Assembly: GCF_014205225.1 (NCBI RefSeq)
Contig: NZ_JACHNB010000001.1
Location: 5,561,501 to 5,625,500, forward strand
Length of the DNA stretch: 64,000 bases
DNA from: Actinoplanes octamycinicus
GTDB lineage: Bacteria; Actinomycetota; Actinomycetes; Mycobacteriales; Micromonosporaceae
Direction: 5' to 3'
Of this stretch, positions 1 through 8,378 are shown piece by piece. Both the position numbers and the translations under genes were made by a program. Below the pieces are notes generated by a model, which was not told the DNA's origin, did no database searches, and saw only the letters and a program-made list of their open reading frames with translations. How positions within the stretch are numbered: the stretch's first letter is position 1; each line of letters starts with the position of its first letter.

Positions 1-1
1 T

Positions 2-220
2 CCGATCCCGCCGGGCTGGTCCGCCCGCCGGCTCGCCGTGATGGCCGAACTGCTGCGCGCCAAGGTCGCGCAACACCCGGCGGTGGCCGCGACCCTGCTC
101 GCCACCGGGGAGTCGCCGATCCTCTACCAGGAGGTCTACGCCGGCGACTTCTGGACCTCGGCCGGCGCCAACTGGACCGGCCGCCTGCTGCAACTGATCC
201 GCGCCGAGCTGGCCGACTGA
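2..220 (+). CDS. NADAR-family protein, C-terminal part (truncated by window edge)
   Basis: The reading frame is open from the first base, so the gene starts outside the window; 72 residues are visible before TGA. The visible part has the end pattern of NADAR (YbiA-like) proteins: a helix AELLRAKVAQHP, then LLATGESPILY, a D-FW pair and the closing GANWTGRLLQLIR. NADAR enzymes are N-glycosidases acting on ADP-ribosyl or riboflavin-pathway intermediates. The family is inferred from this short C-terminus only, and no catalytic residue outside it can be checked. It lies tail to tail with the MarR gene. Confidence 0.6.
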   Translation, partial: PIPPGWSARRLAVMAELLRAKVAQHPAVAATLLATGESPILYQEVYAGDFWTSAGANWTGRLLQLIRAELAD

Positions 221-249
221 CTCCCGGGCGAGTGGGGATTCGTTCGGAG

Positions 250-720
250 CTAGTCGGCTGGCTCCCGGGCGAGGTGCGCCTGGAGCGCGGCCGCGATCTC
301 CGCGGCGGCGGTGAGCTGGGCCGGGGTGAGCGCGTCGACGAACAGCTCCCGGATCGCGGTGAGGTGCGGCACGGTGGCGGCGTCGAAGGCGGCGGCGCCG
401 GCCGGCTCCAGGATCGCCTCGGCGCCGCGGCTGTCGGTGGCGCACTCCTCGCGGCGCACCAGCCCGCGCCGCTCCATCCGGCCCAGGTGGTGGGAGAGCC
501 GGCTGCGCTCCCAGCCGATCCGGGCGGCCAGGTCGGACGAGCGCATCCGCTGCCGCTCGGCCTCGCTGAGCGCGAGCAGCACCGCGTAGTCGCCGGGGGA
601 GAGACCGGTGTCGGCGTGCAGCCGGCTGGTGAGGCGGCCGCGCAGCGCGTCGGTGCTCTCGATGAAGGCGCGCCAGGCGTCCAGCTGAGCGCGGTCGGGA
701 AGTCTCCGGGACCGGGGCAT
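250..720 (-). CDS. MarR-family transcriptional regulator
   Basis: A 156-residue protein with MarR size and layout: an N-terminal helix (LDAWRAFIESTDALRGRL), then a winged helix (about residues 45-105) with SSDLAARIGWERSRLSHHLGRMERRGLV as recognition helix and wing start, then a long C-terminal dimer helix. The ATG start is supported by GGAGGTG about 9 nt upstream. It is divergent from the flavin oxidoreductase gene across 71 bp that hold two similar operator-like sites, one a perfect palindrome. It therefore probably represses itself and the oxidoreductase pair in response to a small, perhaps aromatic, ligand; the ligand cannot be read from the sequence. Confidence 0.88.
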   Translation of the reverse strand: MPRSRRLPDRAQLDAWRAFIESTDALRGRLTSRLHADTGLSPGDYAVLLALSEAERQRMRSSDLAARIGWERSRLSHHLGRMERRGLVRREECATDSRGAEAILEPAGAAAFDAATVPHLTAIRELFVDALTPAQLTAAAEIAAALQAHLAREPAD

Positions 721-738
721 AAAACCGCACCTCCGATA

Positions 739-773
739 GTTGACGTGTCCATCATAGCGATTGACGTGTCAAT
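739..773. promoter_or_regulatory. Paired MarR operator candidates in a divergent promoter
   Basis: Two copies of TTGACGTGTC lie 21 bp apart (two helical turns). The downstream copy, 760-773, is the perfect inverted repeat ATTGAC-GT-GTCAAT; the upstream copy, 739-752, is a two-mismatch version. A TATGAT hexamer lies between them on the minus strand at 751-756, a plausible -10 element for the MarR gene. Spacing and position fit cooperative binding by the adjacent MarR protein. Confidence 0.6.
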
Positions 774-791
774 CAACGGGAGGCGAGAGCC

Positions 792-1826
792 ATGACCGAC
801 CTGATCCTGGGCCTGGACACCTTCGGCGACGTGCCGGAGGACGACACCGGCCGGCTGGTCTCGCACGCGGCCGCGATCCGCCAGGTGGTCGAGGAGGCGG
901 TGCTCGCCGACGAGCTGGGCGTGGACGCGATCGCGCTGGGCGAGCACCACCGCCCGGAGTACTCGATCTCCACCCCGGAGACGGTGCTGGCCGGGATCGC
1001 CGGGCGCACCTCCCGGATCCGGCTCGGCTCCGGCGTCACCGTGCTCAGCTCGGACGATCCGGTCCGGGTGTTCCAGCGCTTCGCCACGGTGGACGCGCTG
1101 TCGCACGGCCGGGCCGAGGTGATCCTCGGGCGCGGGTCCTTCACCGAGTCGTTCCCGCTGTTCGGCTACGACCTGAGCGACTACGACGTGCTGTTCGAGG
1201 AGAAGCTCGACCTGTTCGTGAAGCTGCTCGACGAGCAGCCGGTCACCTGGAGCGGCACCACCCGCCCGGCGCTGACCGGCGCCGAGGTGTTCCCGAGGAC
1301 CGAGTCCGGCCGGCTGACCACCTGGGTCGGGGTGGGCGGCTCCCCGCAGTCGGTGGTCCGCACCGCCCGGCACGGGCTGCCGCTGATGCTGGCCATCATC
1401 GGCGGGCAGCCGGAGCGCTTCGCGCCCTACGTCGAGCTGTACCGGCGGGCCGCCGAACAGCTCGGCACGGTCGCGCACCCGGTCGGCATGCACTCGCCGG
1501 GGTTCGTCGCGGACACCGACGAGCAGGCGAAGGAGCTGTTCTACCCGCACTACAAGACGCAGCGGGACCGGATCGGCGCGCTGCGCGGCTGGCCGCCGCT
1601 GCGCCGGGCCGAGTTCGACGCCGAGGTGGCGACCGGGTCGCTCTACGTGGGCGCGCCGGAGACGGTGGCCCGCAAGATCGCCCGCGCGGTCAAGGCGCTC
1701 GGCGTGGGCCGGTTCGACCTGATCTACACGGTCGGGGCGCAGCCGGTCAGCCCGCGGCTGCGCGCGGTCGAGCTGTTCGGCGCGAAGGTGCTGCCGATGG
1801 TCCGCGACCTGATGACGGAGAAGTGA
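792..1826 (+). CDS. LLM-class flavin-dependent oxidoreductase
   Basis: A 344-residue luciferase-like monooxygenase-fold protein. Family features are the early [11 protein letters not shown] strand, LGEHHRPEY in the active-site region, a conserved segment [25 protein letters not shown] (given in two parts: [11 protein letters not shown] and VTVLSSDDP), [10 protein letters not shown] and the late [10 protein letters not shown]. Members use FMN or F420 to oxidise small molecules; the cofactor and substrate are not evident. GGGAG precedes the ATG by about 9 nt. The stop overlaps the next gene's ATG (TGATG), so the two are translationally coupled and probably act together under the MarR protein. 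Confidence 0.88.
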   Translation: MTDLILGLDTFGDVPEDDTGRLVSHAAAIRQVVEEAVLADELGVDAIALGEHHRPEYSISTPETVLAGIAGRTSRIRLGSGVTVLSSDDPVRVFQRFATVDALSHGRAEVILGRGSFTESFPLFGYDLSDYDVLFEEKLDLFVKLLDEQPVTWSGTTRPALTGAEVFPRTESGRLTTWVGVGGSPQSVVRTARHGLPLMLAIIGGQPERFAPYVELYRRAAEQLGTVAHPVGMHSPGFVADTDEQAKELFYPHYKTQRDRIGALRGWPPLRRAEFDAEVATGSLYVGAPETVARKIARAVKALGVGRFDLIYTVGAQPVSPRLRAVELFGAKVLPMVRDLMTEK

Positions 1827-2473
1827 TGACCACCCTGGGGATCCTCGGCGCCGGCAAGCTCGGCACCGTGCTGGCCCGGCTGGCCGTGGCGGCCGGATAC
1901 GACGTGCTGGTGGCCGGCTCCGGCGACCCGGCGAGGATCGCCCTGATCGTCGAGGTGGTCACCCCGGGCGCGGTCGCGGTGACCGCGGCCGAGGCGGCCG
2001 CGCGGGCGGACATCGTGGTGCTCGCCCTGCCGCTCGGCAGGTACCGCGAGGTCCCGGCCGAGCTGCTGGACGGCAAGCTCGTCGTGGACGCGATGAACTA
2101 CTGGTGGGAGGTGGACGGCGTGCGCGACGACCTGACCGACCCGCGGCGGTCGTCGAGCGAGGTCGTCCAGGACTTCCTGACCGGCGCCCGGGTGGTGAAG
2201 GGCCTCAACCACATGGGCTATCACGACCTGGAGGAGGGTGCCCGGCCGGCCGGGTCGCCGGGCCGCAAGGCGATCGCGATCGCCGGGGACGACCCGGGGT
2301 CGGTGGCCGCGGTCGCCGAGCTGGTCGACACGCTGGGTTTCGACCCGGTGGTCGCCGGTCCGCTCGCGTCCGGGGCGGCGATGGGACCGGGCGCCGAACT
2401 GTTCGGCGCGAACACCGACGCCGCCGAGGTCCGGGCGATGCTGGACCGGTTCGCCCCACCGGCCCGGCGGTAG
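1826..2473 (+). CDS. NAD(P)-binding reductase, F420:NADP oxidoreductase-like
   Basis: A 215-residue protein opening with GILGAGKLG, a canonical GxGxxG Rossmann motif, followed by VLVAGSGDP where NADPH-binding members keep a short basic or polar loop. [16 protein letters not shown] and VVDAMNYWW match the NADP-dependent F420 reductase-like family (coenzyme_F420_red fold). It may supply reduced cofactor to the LLM enzyme just upstream, with which it shares a 1-base stop-start overlap; this is inference from linkage. Its last 253 bases are overlapped antisense by the reading frame of the AraC-type gene. Confidence 0.8.
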   Translation: MTTLGILGAGKLGTVLARLAVAAGYDVLVAGSGDPARIALIVEVVTPGAVAVTAAEAAARADIVVLALPLGRYREVPAELLDGKLVVDAMNYWWEVDGVRDDLTDPRRSSSEVVQDFLTGARVVKGLNHMGYHDLEEGARPAGSPGRKAIAIAGDDPGSVAAVAELVDTLGFDPVVAGPLASGAAMGPGAELFGANTDAAEVRAMLDRFAPPARR

Positions 2474-3366
2474 CGGCCCGGCGGGGTGCCGAAACGTCGT
2501 TTGAACGCGGCCGCGAAGGCGAACTCCGAGCCGTACCCGATCGCGGTGGCGACCGCGCCCAGCGGGGCGTCCGTGGTGGTCAGCAGCCGGGCCGCGAGGG
2601 TCATCCGCCACCAGGTCAGATAGGTCAGCGGCGGCTGGCCCAGCAGCTCGGTGAAGCGCCGGGCGAACGGGCTGCGCGACATCCGCGCCTCGGCGGCCAG
2701 GGCGGCGACCGTCCACGCCCGGCCGGGCGCGTCGTGCACGGCCCGCAGGGCGGCGGCGATCGGCGGATCGTTCAGCGCCGCCGCCCAGCCGGTCCGCTCG
2801 CCCGGCGCGCGGTCGATCCAGGTCCGCAGGATGTGCAGCAGCAGCGTGTCGAGCAGCGCCGGGACGATCGCGTCGGTGCCCAGCCGGGGCCGTTCCAGCT
2901 CGCCGGCCAGCAGGTCGACGGTGGCCCGCAGCTCCGGGCGCAGGCCGAGCCGGGGCAGGTGGATCAGGTCGGGCAGCCCGGTGAGCAGCGGATGAGCCCG
3001 GCCGGGGGCGAGCCGGTAGCCACCGCACAGGACGACGGCGGCCGGGTGTGCCACGGTCCGGTTCGCGTAGCGGGCCGCGAACCGCGGGTCGTCCGGGTCG
3101 CAGGCCGGCTCGTCCGGCACGGTCGACGGGCTGTCGGCGAGGGTGTGCCCGTCGCCGTGCGGCCGGAACACCACGTCGCCGGCGGCCAGCTCGATCGGGT
3201 CACGGCCCGGCCGGGTCAGCCAGCACGTCCCGGAGAGGACCACCTGCAGGCCGGCGGCGCCCGGCACGGCCGCGAACTCCTGCGCCCACGGCGCCGGCCA
3301 CTCCACCCGGGCCGAGCGCGGCTCGCCGGTCCGCATCACCGCGATCACGTCGCTCAGCACGTCCAC
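2221..3366 (-). CDS. AraC-family transcriptional regulator with cupin N-terminus
   Basis: From the GTG at 3366 the protein begins [16 protein letters not shown], the usual start of AraC/CuRO-type regulators, followed by a cupin sensor (about 1-200) and two helix-turn-helix motifs ([21 protein letters not shown] and [23 protein letters not shown]). The normal family C-terminus, [10 protein letters not shown], occurs near 2470. The frame lacks a stop there and continues about 80 residues antisense through the neighbouring reductase gene to 2221. That tail is low-complexity Ser/Ala/Pro and may be translated but functionless. Likely targets are itself or the oxidoreductase gene at 3452. Confidence 0.85.
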   Translation of the reverse strand: MDVLSDVIAVMRTGEPRSARVEWPAPWAQEFAAVPGAAGLQVVLSGTCWLTRPGRDPIELAAGDVVFRPHGDGHTLADSPSTVPDEPACDPDDPRFAARYANRTVAHPAAVVLCGGYRLAPGRAHPLLTGLPDLIHLPRLGLRPELRATVDLLAGELERPRLGTDAIVPALLDTLLLHILRTWIDRAPGERTGWAAALNDPPIAAALRAVHDAPGRAWTVAALAAEARMSRSPFARRFTELLGQPPLTYLTWWRMTLAARLLTTTDAPLGAVATAIGYGSEFAFAAAFKRRFGTPPGRYRRAGGANRSSIARTSAASVFAPNSSAPGPIAAPDASGPATTGSKPSVSTSSATAATDPGSSPAIAIALRPGDPAGRAPSSRS

Positions 3367-3451
3367 CGGGCCGAGCCTAGCGGGACGATCGCGCAGGAAA
3401 CCAGGCCGCTGACGCATGGATCGTCCCGCGACGGCTGCCTAGGTTCAGGTC

Positions 3452-4303
3452 ATGCGAGCAATGCGAATTCATCGGTACGGCGACCCGTCGGTGATCCAGG
3501 ACGATGACGTACCGGAGCCGGAACCCGGCCCGGGCGAGGTGCTGATCCGGGTCGCCGGCACCTCGTTCAACCCGTCCGACCTCGGTGTCCGCCGCGGCCT
3601 GCTGAGCGACGTCCTGCCCATCGAGCTGCCCTGCACGCTGGGTGGTGAGGTGGCCGGCACGGTGGTCGGGACCGGTGACCGGGTCATCGGCCGGGTCACC
3701 GGAGCGGCCGCCGACTACGTGGTCGCTCCGGCCGGCTCGCTGGTCGCCGCCCCGGCCACGATGCCGCTGGCGCACACGGCCGCCGTCCCGATCGCCGGTC
3801 TCACCGCCTGGCAGGCGGTCTTCGAGCACGCCGAGGTCAAACCCGGGCAGCGCGTCCTGATCAACGGCGCCGGTGGCGGCGTCGGCGGGTTCGCGGTCCA
3901 GCTGGCCAAGCACGCCGGGGCGTACGTGATCGCGACCGCCTCGCCGCGCAGCGCCGAGGCGGTCCGCGGGCAGGGCGCCGACGAGGTGGTGGACTACCGG
4001 AGCACCCCGCTGCCCGGCGGGGCCGACGCCGTCCTCAACCTGGTCGACATCGGCCCCGCGCAGGTCGCCGAGCTGCTCTCGAAGGTCCGGCCGGGCGGTG
4101 TCCTGGTCTCGGTCACCGTCCCGGTCGGCGTGCACTTCGTGGCCCGCGACGACCCCGGTCAGCTGGCCGAGCTGGTCGCGCTGATCGACGCCGGGGTGGT
4201 GCGGGTGGACATCGCCGGCAGCCGCCCGCTCACCGAGCTGGCCGCGGTGCACCGCGACGCCGAGGCCGGCCGGCTGCGGGGCAAGACGATCCTGACCCCC
4301 TGA
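3452..4303 (+). CDS. NADP-dependent quinone oxidoreductase-like (MDR superfamily)
   Basis: A 283-residue zinc-free medium-chain dehydrogenase/reductase. The GroES-like part contains EPGPGEVLIRVAGTSFNPSDL and LGGEVAGTVV; the Rossmann part contains GAGGGVGGFAVQLAKHAGAYVIATAS with the AxxGxGxxA-type nucleotide motif, and GADEVVDYRS. Family members reduce quinones or activated alkenes with NADPH. The first ATG (3452) or the one three codons later (3461) could be the start. It is divergent from the AraC gene, with only 85 bp between starts, a common regulator-target arrangement. Confidence 0.88.
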   Translation: MRAMRIHRYGDPSVIQDDDVPEPEPGPGEVLIRVAGTSFNPSDLGVRRGLLSDVLPIELPCTLGGEVAGTVVGTGDRVIGRVTGAAADYVVAPAGSLVAAPATMPLAHTAAVPIAGLTAWQAVFEHAEVKPGQRVLINGAGGGVGGFAVQLAKHAGAYVIATASPRSAEAVRGQGADEVVDYRSTPLPGGADAVLNLVDIGPAQVAELLSKVRPGGVLVSVTVPVGVHFVARDDPGQLAELVALIDAGVVRVDIAGSRPLTELAAVHRDAEAGRLRGKTILTP

Positions 4304-4376
4304 GGCACGCGGTCAGCGATGGCTGGTGACGGTGATCGGGGGTGCTGACCACCGTGGCGCTGAAGGCAGGGGCACG

Positions 4377-4393
4377 CTCCGGCAGAACCGGAG
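4377..4393. terminator. Small hairpin between convergent genes
   Basis: CTCCGG-CAGAA-CCGGAG is a perfect 6-bp stem with a 5-nt loop, located between the oxidoreductase stop and the convergent diguanylate cyclase stop. It lacks a T-tract, so a terminator role is weakly supported. Confidence 0.3.
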
Positions 4394-4399
4394 GAACTG

Positions 4400-5821
4400 T
4401 CAGCAAGCAGGACGCAGGAGGTCGGTACGCATCCGCGGCTCGAACGCCCGGCAAGTGCCCGGACGGGTCTTCTTGGCCCGGTACATCGCCAGGTCCGCGT
4501 CCTCCACGAGCCGCTCCGCGGTCCGTCCCGGCCCGCTGTAGGCGATCCCCACGCTGGCCCGGGTGAGCACCTGCCGGCCGGCGATCTCGAACGGCTCGCC
4601 GATCGCGTCGATCACCCGCTGCGCGATGTCCCACGCCTGCTGCTCGGCCGCGATCGGCTCGAGCAGCACCGCGAACTCGTCGCCGCCGAACCGCGCCGCC
4701 ATGTCGGACTCCCGCACCGCCGCGCGCAGCCGGTCCGCCACCCCGCGCAGCAGCTCGTCCCCGGCGGCGTGCCCGAGCGTGTCGTTGACCTGCTTGAACA
4801 GATCCAGGTCGAGGTAGAGCAGGGCGGCCCCGGTGTTCTCCGCGAGCACCCGCTCGACCCGCTGCAGGAACAGCGTCCGGTTCGGCAGGCGGGTCAGCGG
4901 GCAGTGGTGCGCCTCGTGCATCGCGGCCGCGGTGTGCGCGCCGGTCAGCGCCAGGCTGGCCTGCTCGCTGAACGCCGCCAGCACGTCGCGCCGCTCGGCG
5001 TCGCGCACCTCGGCGCCCTCGCCCTTGTTCAGCACGAACGCGCCGGCCACCCGGTCGCCGATGTGCACCGGAGCGGCGGCCAGCAGGCCGTTGCCGACCG
5101 GCCGGGCGGTCGCCATCGCCCGGTCCGCCGCGTGCAGGATGTCGTCGCGGTGCCGGAAGACGCCGGCCAGCGACGCCACCGTGAGCACGGCCGGGTCGGC
5201 CACGTCGTGCAGCACCAGCGCGGCGCCGCCGTCCACCTCCAGCAGCGCCCGCGCCCCGGTGGTGATCGAGTCGAGCAGCTCGCCCAGCGGGGCGCCCTGG
5301 CCGGCCGCCCGCTGCACCCGCAGCAGCGTCTCCAGCAGCAGCTCGCGCCGCTCCAGCGCCTCCACCAGCACCAGCCGGGCCGCCGCCTCGCGCTCCCGCT
5401 CCAGGCGCAGCTGCTGCTCGGCGGCGAGCGTCCGTAGCCCGCGCAGGGCCAGCCCGAGCACCTTCGCCATGCCCTGCAGCATCTGGCGTTCCTCGGCGCT
5501 GAACGGCTCGCCGGCGCGGGCCAGCACCAGCCGCTCGCCGTGGACGCCGGCCAGCGCGTGGACGGTCACGAAGGCGTCCCCGACACCCGGGAACGTGGCC
5601 GTCTCGGTGCCCGACCGGATGCCGGCGAACAGCGCCGGGTCCGGCGAACGGCCCAGCCCGACCGAGGCGGCCAGCACGTCCCCGCAGATCACCGCGCCCA
5701 GCTCGGCGTCGGTGGCCTCGGTGGCGCGCTGCACCGCGACCCGGGTGGCGGTGGGCTCGTCACCGGCCCGGGTGATCGCGCTGAAGTACTCGCTGAGCTG
5801 GAGCATCGACCAGGCGGTCAT
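4400..5821 (-). CDS. GAF-GAF-GGDEF diguanylate cyclase
   Basis: A 473-residue protein with two GAF-like sensor regions (about 1-130 and 160-300) and a C-terminal GGDEF domain (about 301-465). The active-site signature GGDEF is intact at residues 379-383, and the product-inhibition I-site RESD (370-373) is five residues upstream, so the enzyme should make c-di-GMP from two GTP and be feedback-inhibited. No EAL domain, signal peptide or membrane segment is present, so it should be cytoplasmic. It follows the FIST gene by 4 nt, suggesting the FIST protein and the cyclase form one signalling unit. Confidence 0.92.
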   Translation of the reverse strand: MTAWSMLQLSEYFSAITRAGDEPTATRVAVQRATEATDAELGAVICGDVLAASVGLGRSPDPALFAGIRSGTETATFPGVGDAFVTVHALAGVHGERLVLARAGEPFSAEERQMLQGMAKVLGLALRGLRTLAAEQQLRLEREREAAARLVLVEALERRELLLETLLRVQRAAGQGAPLGELLDSITTGARALLEVDGGAALVLHDVADPAVLTVASLAGVFRHRDDILHAADRAMATARPVGNGLLAAAPVHIGDRVAGAFVLNKGEGAEVRDAERRDVLAAFSEQASLALTGAHTAAAMHEAHHCPLTRLPNRTLFLQRVERVLAENTGAALLYLDLDLFKQVNDTLGHAAGDELLRGVADRLRAAVRESDMAARFGGDEFAVLLEPIAAEQQAWDIAQRVIDAIGEPFEIAGRQVLTRASVGIAYSGPGRTAERLVEDADLAMYRAKKTRPGTCRAFEPRMRTDLLRPAC

Positions 5822-5825
5822 GGCG

Positions 5826-6998
5826 TCAGCTCACAGCGAGGGCGGCCACCGTCAGGTGGTGCATACCCTTCGCGCCGCCCTGCCGGACGATCTCGCCATT
5901 GGAATAGAAGCCGCCGAACGGGATCGGCTTGAGCCGGTCCCGGAGCCGCTCGGTGGCCAGGTCCGTGTGGTCCGGGCCGAGCGCGATCGGGCGTACGCAA
6001 CAGTCGAAGACCAGCACCCCCAGCGGCGCGGCGCCGTCGACGGCGTCCGCGGCGGCCCGGGCGGCGTCCGCCGCCGCGTCCACCACCTGGTCGGTCTCGC
6101 CGGCCATGAACCAGACCATCGCGCCCTCCGGCGTGTCGGCCAGGCCGGAGATCGACCGCTCCTCGCCGTCGCACTCGAAGATGATCCGGACGTCCTCCCC
6201 GGTACGCCGGGCCAGCCCGAGCGGCCGGATCGTGGCGAACTGCAGGAACGCCTCCGGGTCCGCGGCCAGCTCGGCCGCCCCGCCGGTCCGCCGCAGGTAG
6301 ACGTCGAGCGCCGGCTCCCCGTCCAGCTCGTAGATCTTGCCGCCCTCGCTGCGGGTCACCACCATCGGCTCGCCGATCCGGTGCCAGCCGTGCGCCAGCC
6401 CGATCCCGAACGGCGACGGCGAGCCCAGCGCGGCGCCGAGCACCGCGTTCGGCAGCACCCGCACCTCGCCGCCGTCGCTGAAGAACGCGAACGTGCCGGT
6501 CTGCGTCACGTTGTCGCCCGCGCAGCCGCCGACCAGCGGGACCTGGGCCCCGCTGATCGCGTAGGCGCCGCGGACCACCTCCTGCTGGTCGCCGCTGCGC
6601 CCGTCGCCGAGCATCAGCAGCACCCGGTGCTCCGCCTCGACGTCGTCGAGCGCGGACGCCACCGTCTCGCCGGCCGCGTAGAGATCCATGCTGTCGTGCG
6701 GAACCGCCCGCACCGCCGCGGCGTAGCCGCCCAGCGCGTTGACCACCACCCCGGCGACCGGCCCGTCGGTGGTGTACTCGCCGGACGTCGAGCAGCCGAT
6801 CATCAGCACGTCACCGCCGGCCGCGGCGTGCACCGCGGCGGCCATCTCCGGCGTCGAGTGCGACAGCGACGCGAAGACGATCACCAGCGCGGCCCGGCGG
6901 CCGCCGAGCGCCTCGCGGCACGCCTGGGCCCCGGCCTCGGCCGGGTCGGCCAGAAGGCTGCGCCCCACCCCGAACCACCGCTGTTCCGATCCGCTCAT
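5826..6998 (-). CDS. FIST signal-transduction domain protein (FIST_N + FIST_C)
   Basis: A 390-residue cytoplasmic protein matching the FIST family. The N-terminal part has ALVIVFASLSHSTPEMAAAV and MIGCSTSGEYTTDGPVAG; the C-terminal part has GVLVFDCCVRPIALG and IPFGGFYSNGEI. FIST domains are predicted sensors of small ligands, perhaps amino acids, and usually sit beside cyclases, kinases or chemoreceptors. Here the next gene, 4 nt downstream, encodes a diguanylate cyclase, so a sensor-output pair acting on c-di-GMP is likely. The partnership is inferred from operon structure. Confidence 0.85.
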   Translation of the reverse strand: MSGSEQRWFGVGRSLLADPAEAGAQACREALGGRRAALVIVFASLSHSTPEMAAAVHAAAGGDVLMIGCSTSGEYTTDGPVAGVVVNALGGYAAAVRAVPHDSMDLYAAGETVASALDDVEAEHRVLLMLGDGRSGDQQEVVRGAYAISGAQVPLVGGCAGDNVTQTGTFAFFSDGGEVRVLPNAVLGAALGSPSPFGIGLAHGWHRIGEPMVVTRSEGGKIYELDGEPALDVYLRRTGGAAELAADPEAFLQFATIRPLGLARRTGEDVRIIFECDGEERSISGLADTPEGAMVWFMAGETDQVVDAAADAARAAADAVDGAAPLGVLVFDCCVRPIALGPDHTDLATERLRDRLKPIPFGGFYSNGEIVRQGGAKGMHHLTVAALAVS

Positions 6999-7108
6999 GA
7001 TCGCTCCCCAGTCGCGCCGCGCTTCCGGGGTGCGAGATCGGTCGGGCCACCCCGGTCCTGAGCGAAACCGGGGCGGCGGGTCTCGACATCGCCGGGCATG
7101 ATGGCCGG

Positions 7109-8323
7109 ATGGGGATCGACATGGATTTCGACACCGCGGTCGGCTCGCTGTTCCAACCGGAGGGGCGGATCGATCCCTACCCGGCCTATGACGTGCTCCG
7201 CGCGCACGCGGCCGCCTTCCCCGGCATGGAGAACCAGTGGTGGGTCACCTCGCACGCGCTGGTCAGCCGGCTGCTGCGGGACCCGAGCCTGCGGGTCGCC
7301 GACAAGAGCGACTACGACCAGTTCTGGCCGGACTGGCGGGACAACCGGGGAGTCGCCTCGGTGGTGCTGTCGATGCTGCAGACCAACCCGCCGGACCACT
7401 CCCGGATGCGCCGGGCCGCCGCCGCCACCTTCACCGCCCGCCGGGTCGCCGCGATGCGCGACGTGATCACCGCGCAGGTCCACGAGCTGATCGATGAGCT
7501 GCCCGCGGAGACCGATTTCGTCAGCTCGTTCGCCTACCCGCTGCCGATCGCGGTGATCTGCGCGCTGCTCGGCATCCCGGAGTCGGAGCGGCACTGGTTC
7601 CGGCAGCGGGCCGCCGACCTGACCGTGGTCCTCGAGCCGATCAGCAGCGAGGAGGAGATGAGCCGCGCCGACAAGGCCGGGCGCGACCTGGAGGACTACT
7701 TCGTCGGCCTGGTCGCCGACCGGCAGCGGTCCCCGGGCGACGACCTGACCAGCGCGCTCGTCCAGGCCGCCGGCGCCGAGGACGCCGTGCTCACCGGCGA
7801 GGAGCTGCTGGCCAACCTGGTGCTGCTGCTGGTGGCCGGCTTCGAGACGACCACCAACCTGCTCGGCACCGGCCTCCAGGTCCTGCTGGACCATCCCCGG
7901 GAAGCTGACCGGTTGCGATCAGACGCGGAGCGCGCGCCCGCTGTCGTCGAGGAGATCCTCCGGTACGACTCCCCGGTCCAGCTCACCTCCCGCTTCACCA
8001 CCACCCCGCTCGACCTGGGCGACGGCAAGCACCTGGGCACCGGCACCATGCTGACCATGCTGCTCGGCTCGGCGAACCGGGACCCGGAGCGCTACCCCGA
8101 CCCGCACCGCTTCGACCCGGACCGGCCGAACATCCAGCCGGTCTCGTTCGGCGGCGGCGCGCACTACTGCCTCGGCGCGCCGCTCGCCCGGCTGGAGGCG
8201 CAGGTGGCGTTTCCGCTGCTGCTGACCAGGCTGCCCGGGCTCGCCCTGGCCGGCGAGCCGGTCCGCCGGGACCGCCTGGTGCTGCGCGGCTACGCCAGCC
8301 TGCCGATCACCACCGGGGCCTGA
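7109..8323 (+). CDS. Cytochrome P450
   Basis: A complete 404-residue bacterial class I P450. Visible signatures are the I-helix LLVAGFETTTNLL with acidic/Thr pair, the K-helix EEILRYDSPVQ with the ExxR motif, NRDPERYPDPHRFDPDR, and the heme loop FGGGAHYCLGAPLAR near residues 347-361 with the thiolate Cys at about 354. It is soluble and needs a ferredoxin and reductase, neither of which is adjacent. Substrate unknown. Its last codons (ITTGA) and stop lie inside a 25-bp sequence repeated 47 bp downstream. It is divergent from the FIST operon. Confidence 0.95.
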   Translation: MGIDMDFDTAVGSLFQPEGRIDPYPAYDVLRAHAAAFPGMENQWWVTSHALVSRLLRDPSLRVADKSDYDQFWPDWRDNRGVASVVLSMLQTNPPDHSRMRRAAAATFTARRVAAMRDVITAQVHELIDELPAETDFVSSFAYPLPIAVICALLGIPESERHWFRQRAADLTVVLEPISSEEEMSRADKAGRDLEDYFVGLVADRQRSPGDDLTSALVQAAGAEDAVLTGEELLANLVLLLVAGFETTTNLLGTGLQVLLDHPREADRLRSDAERAPAVVEEILRYDSPVQLTSRFTTTPLDLGDGKHLGTGTMLTMLLGSANRDPERYPDPHRFDPDRPNIQPVSFGGGAHYCLGAPLARLEAQVAFPLLLTRLPGLALAGEPVRRDRLVLRGYASLPITTGA

Positions 8324-8378
8324 TCTCGCTCCGTCCGGCTTGATCGCGGTCGGTCACCACCGGGGCTTGATCTCGCTC
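8307..8378. repeat. 25-bp direct repeat across a convergent gene junction
   Basis: The segment 8307-8331 recurs at 8354-8378 with a single C/T difference. The first copy carries the last P450 codons and its stop; the second copy, read on the minus strand, carries the last seven codons and stop of the LLM gene. One copy therefore supplies the C-terminus of each gene. Confidence 0.85.
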
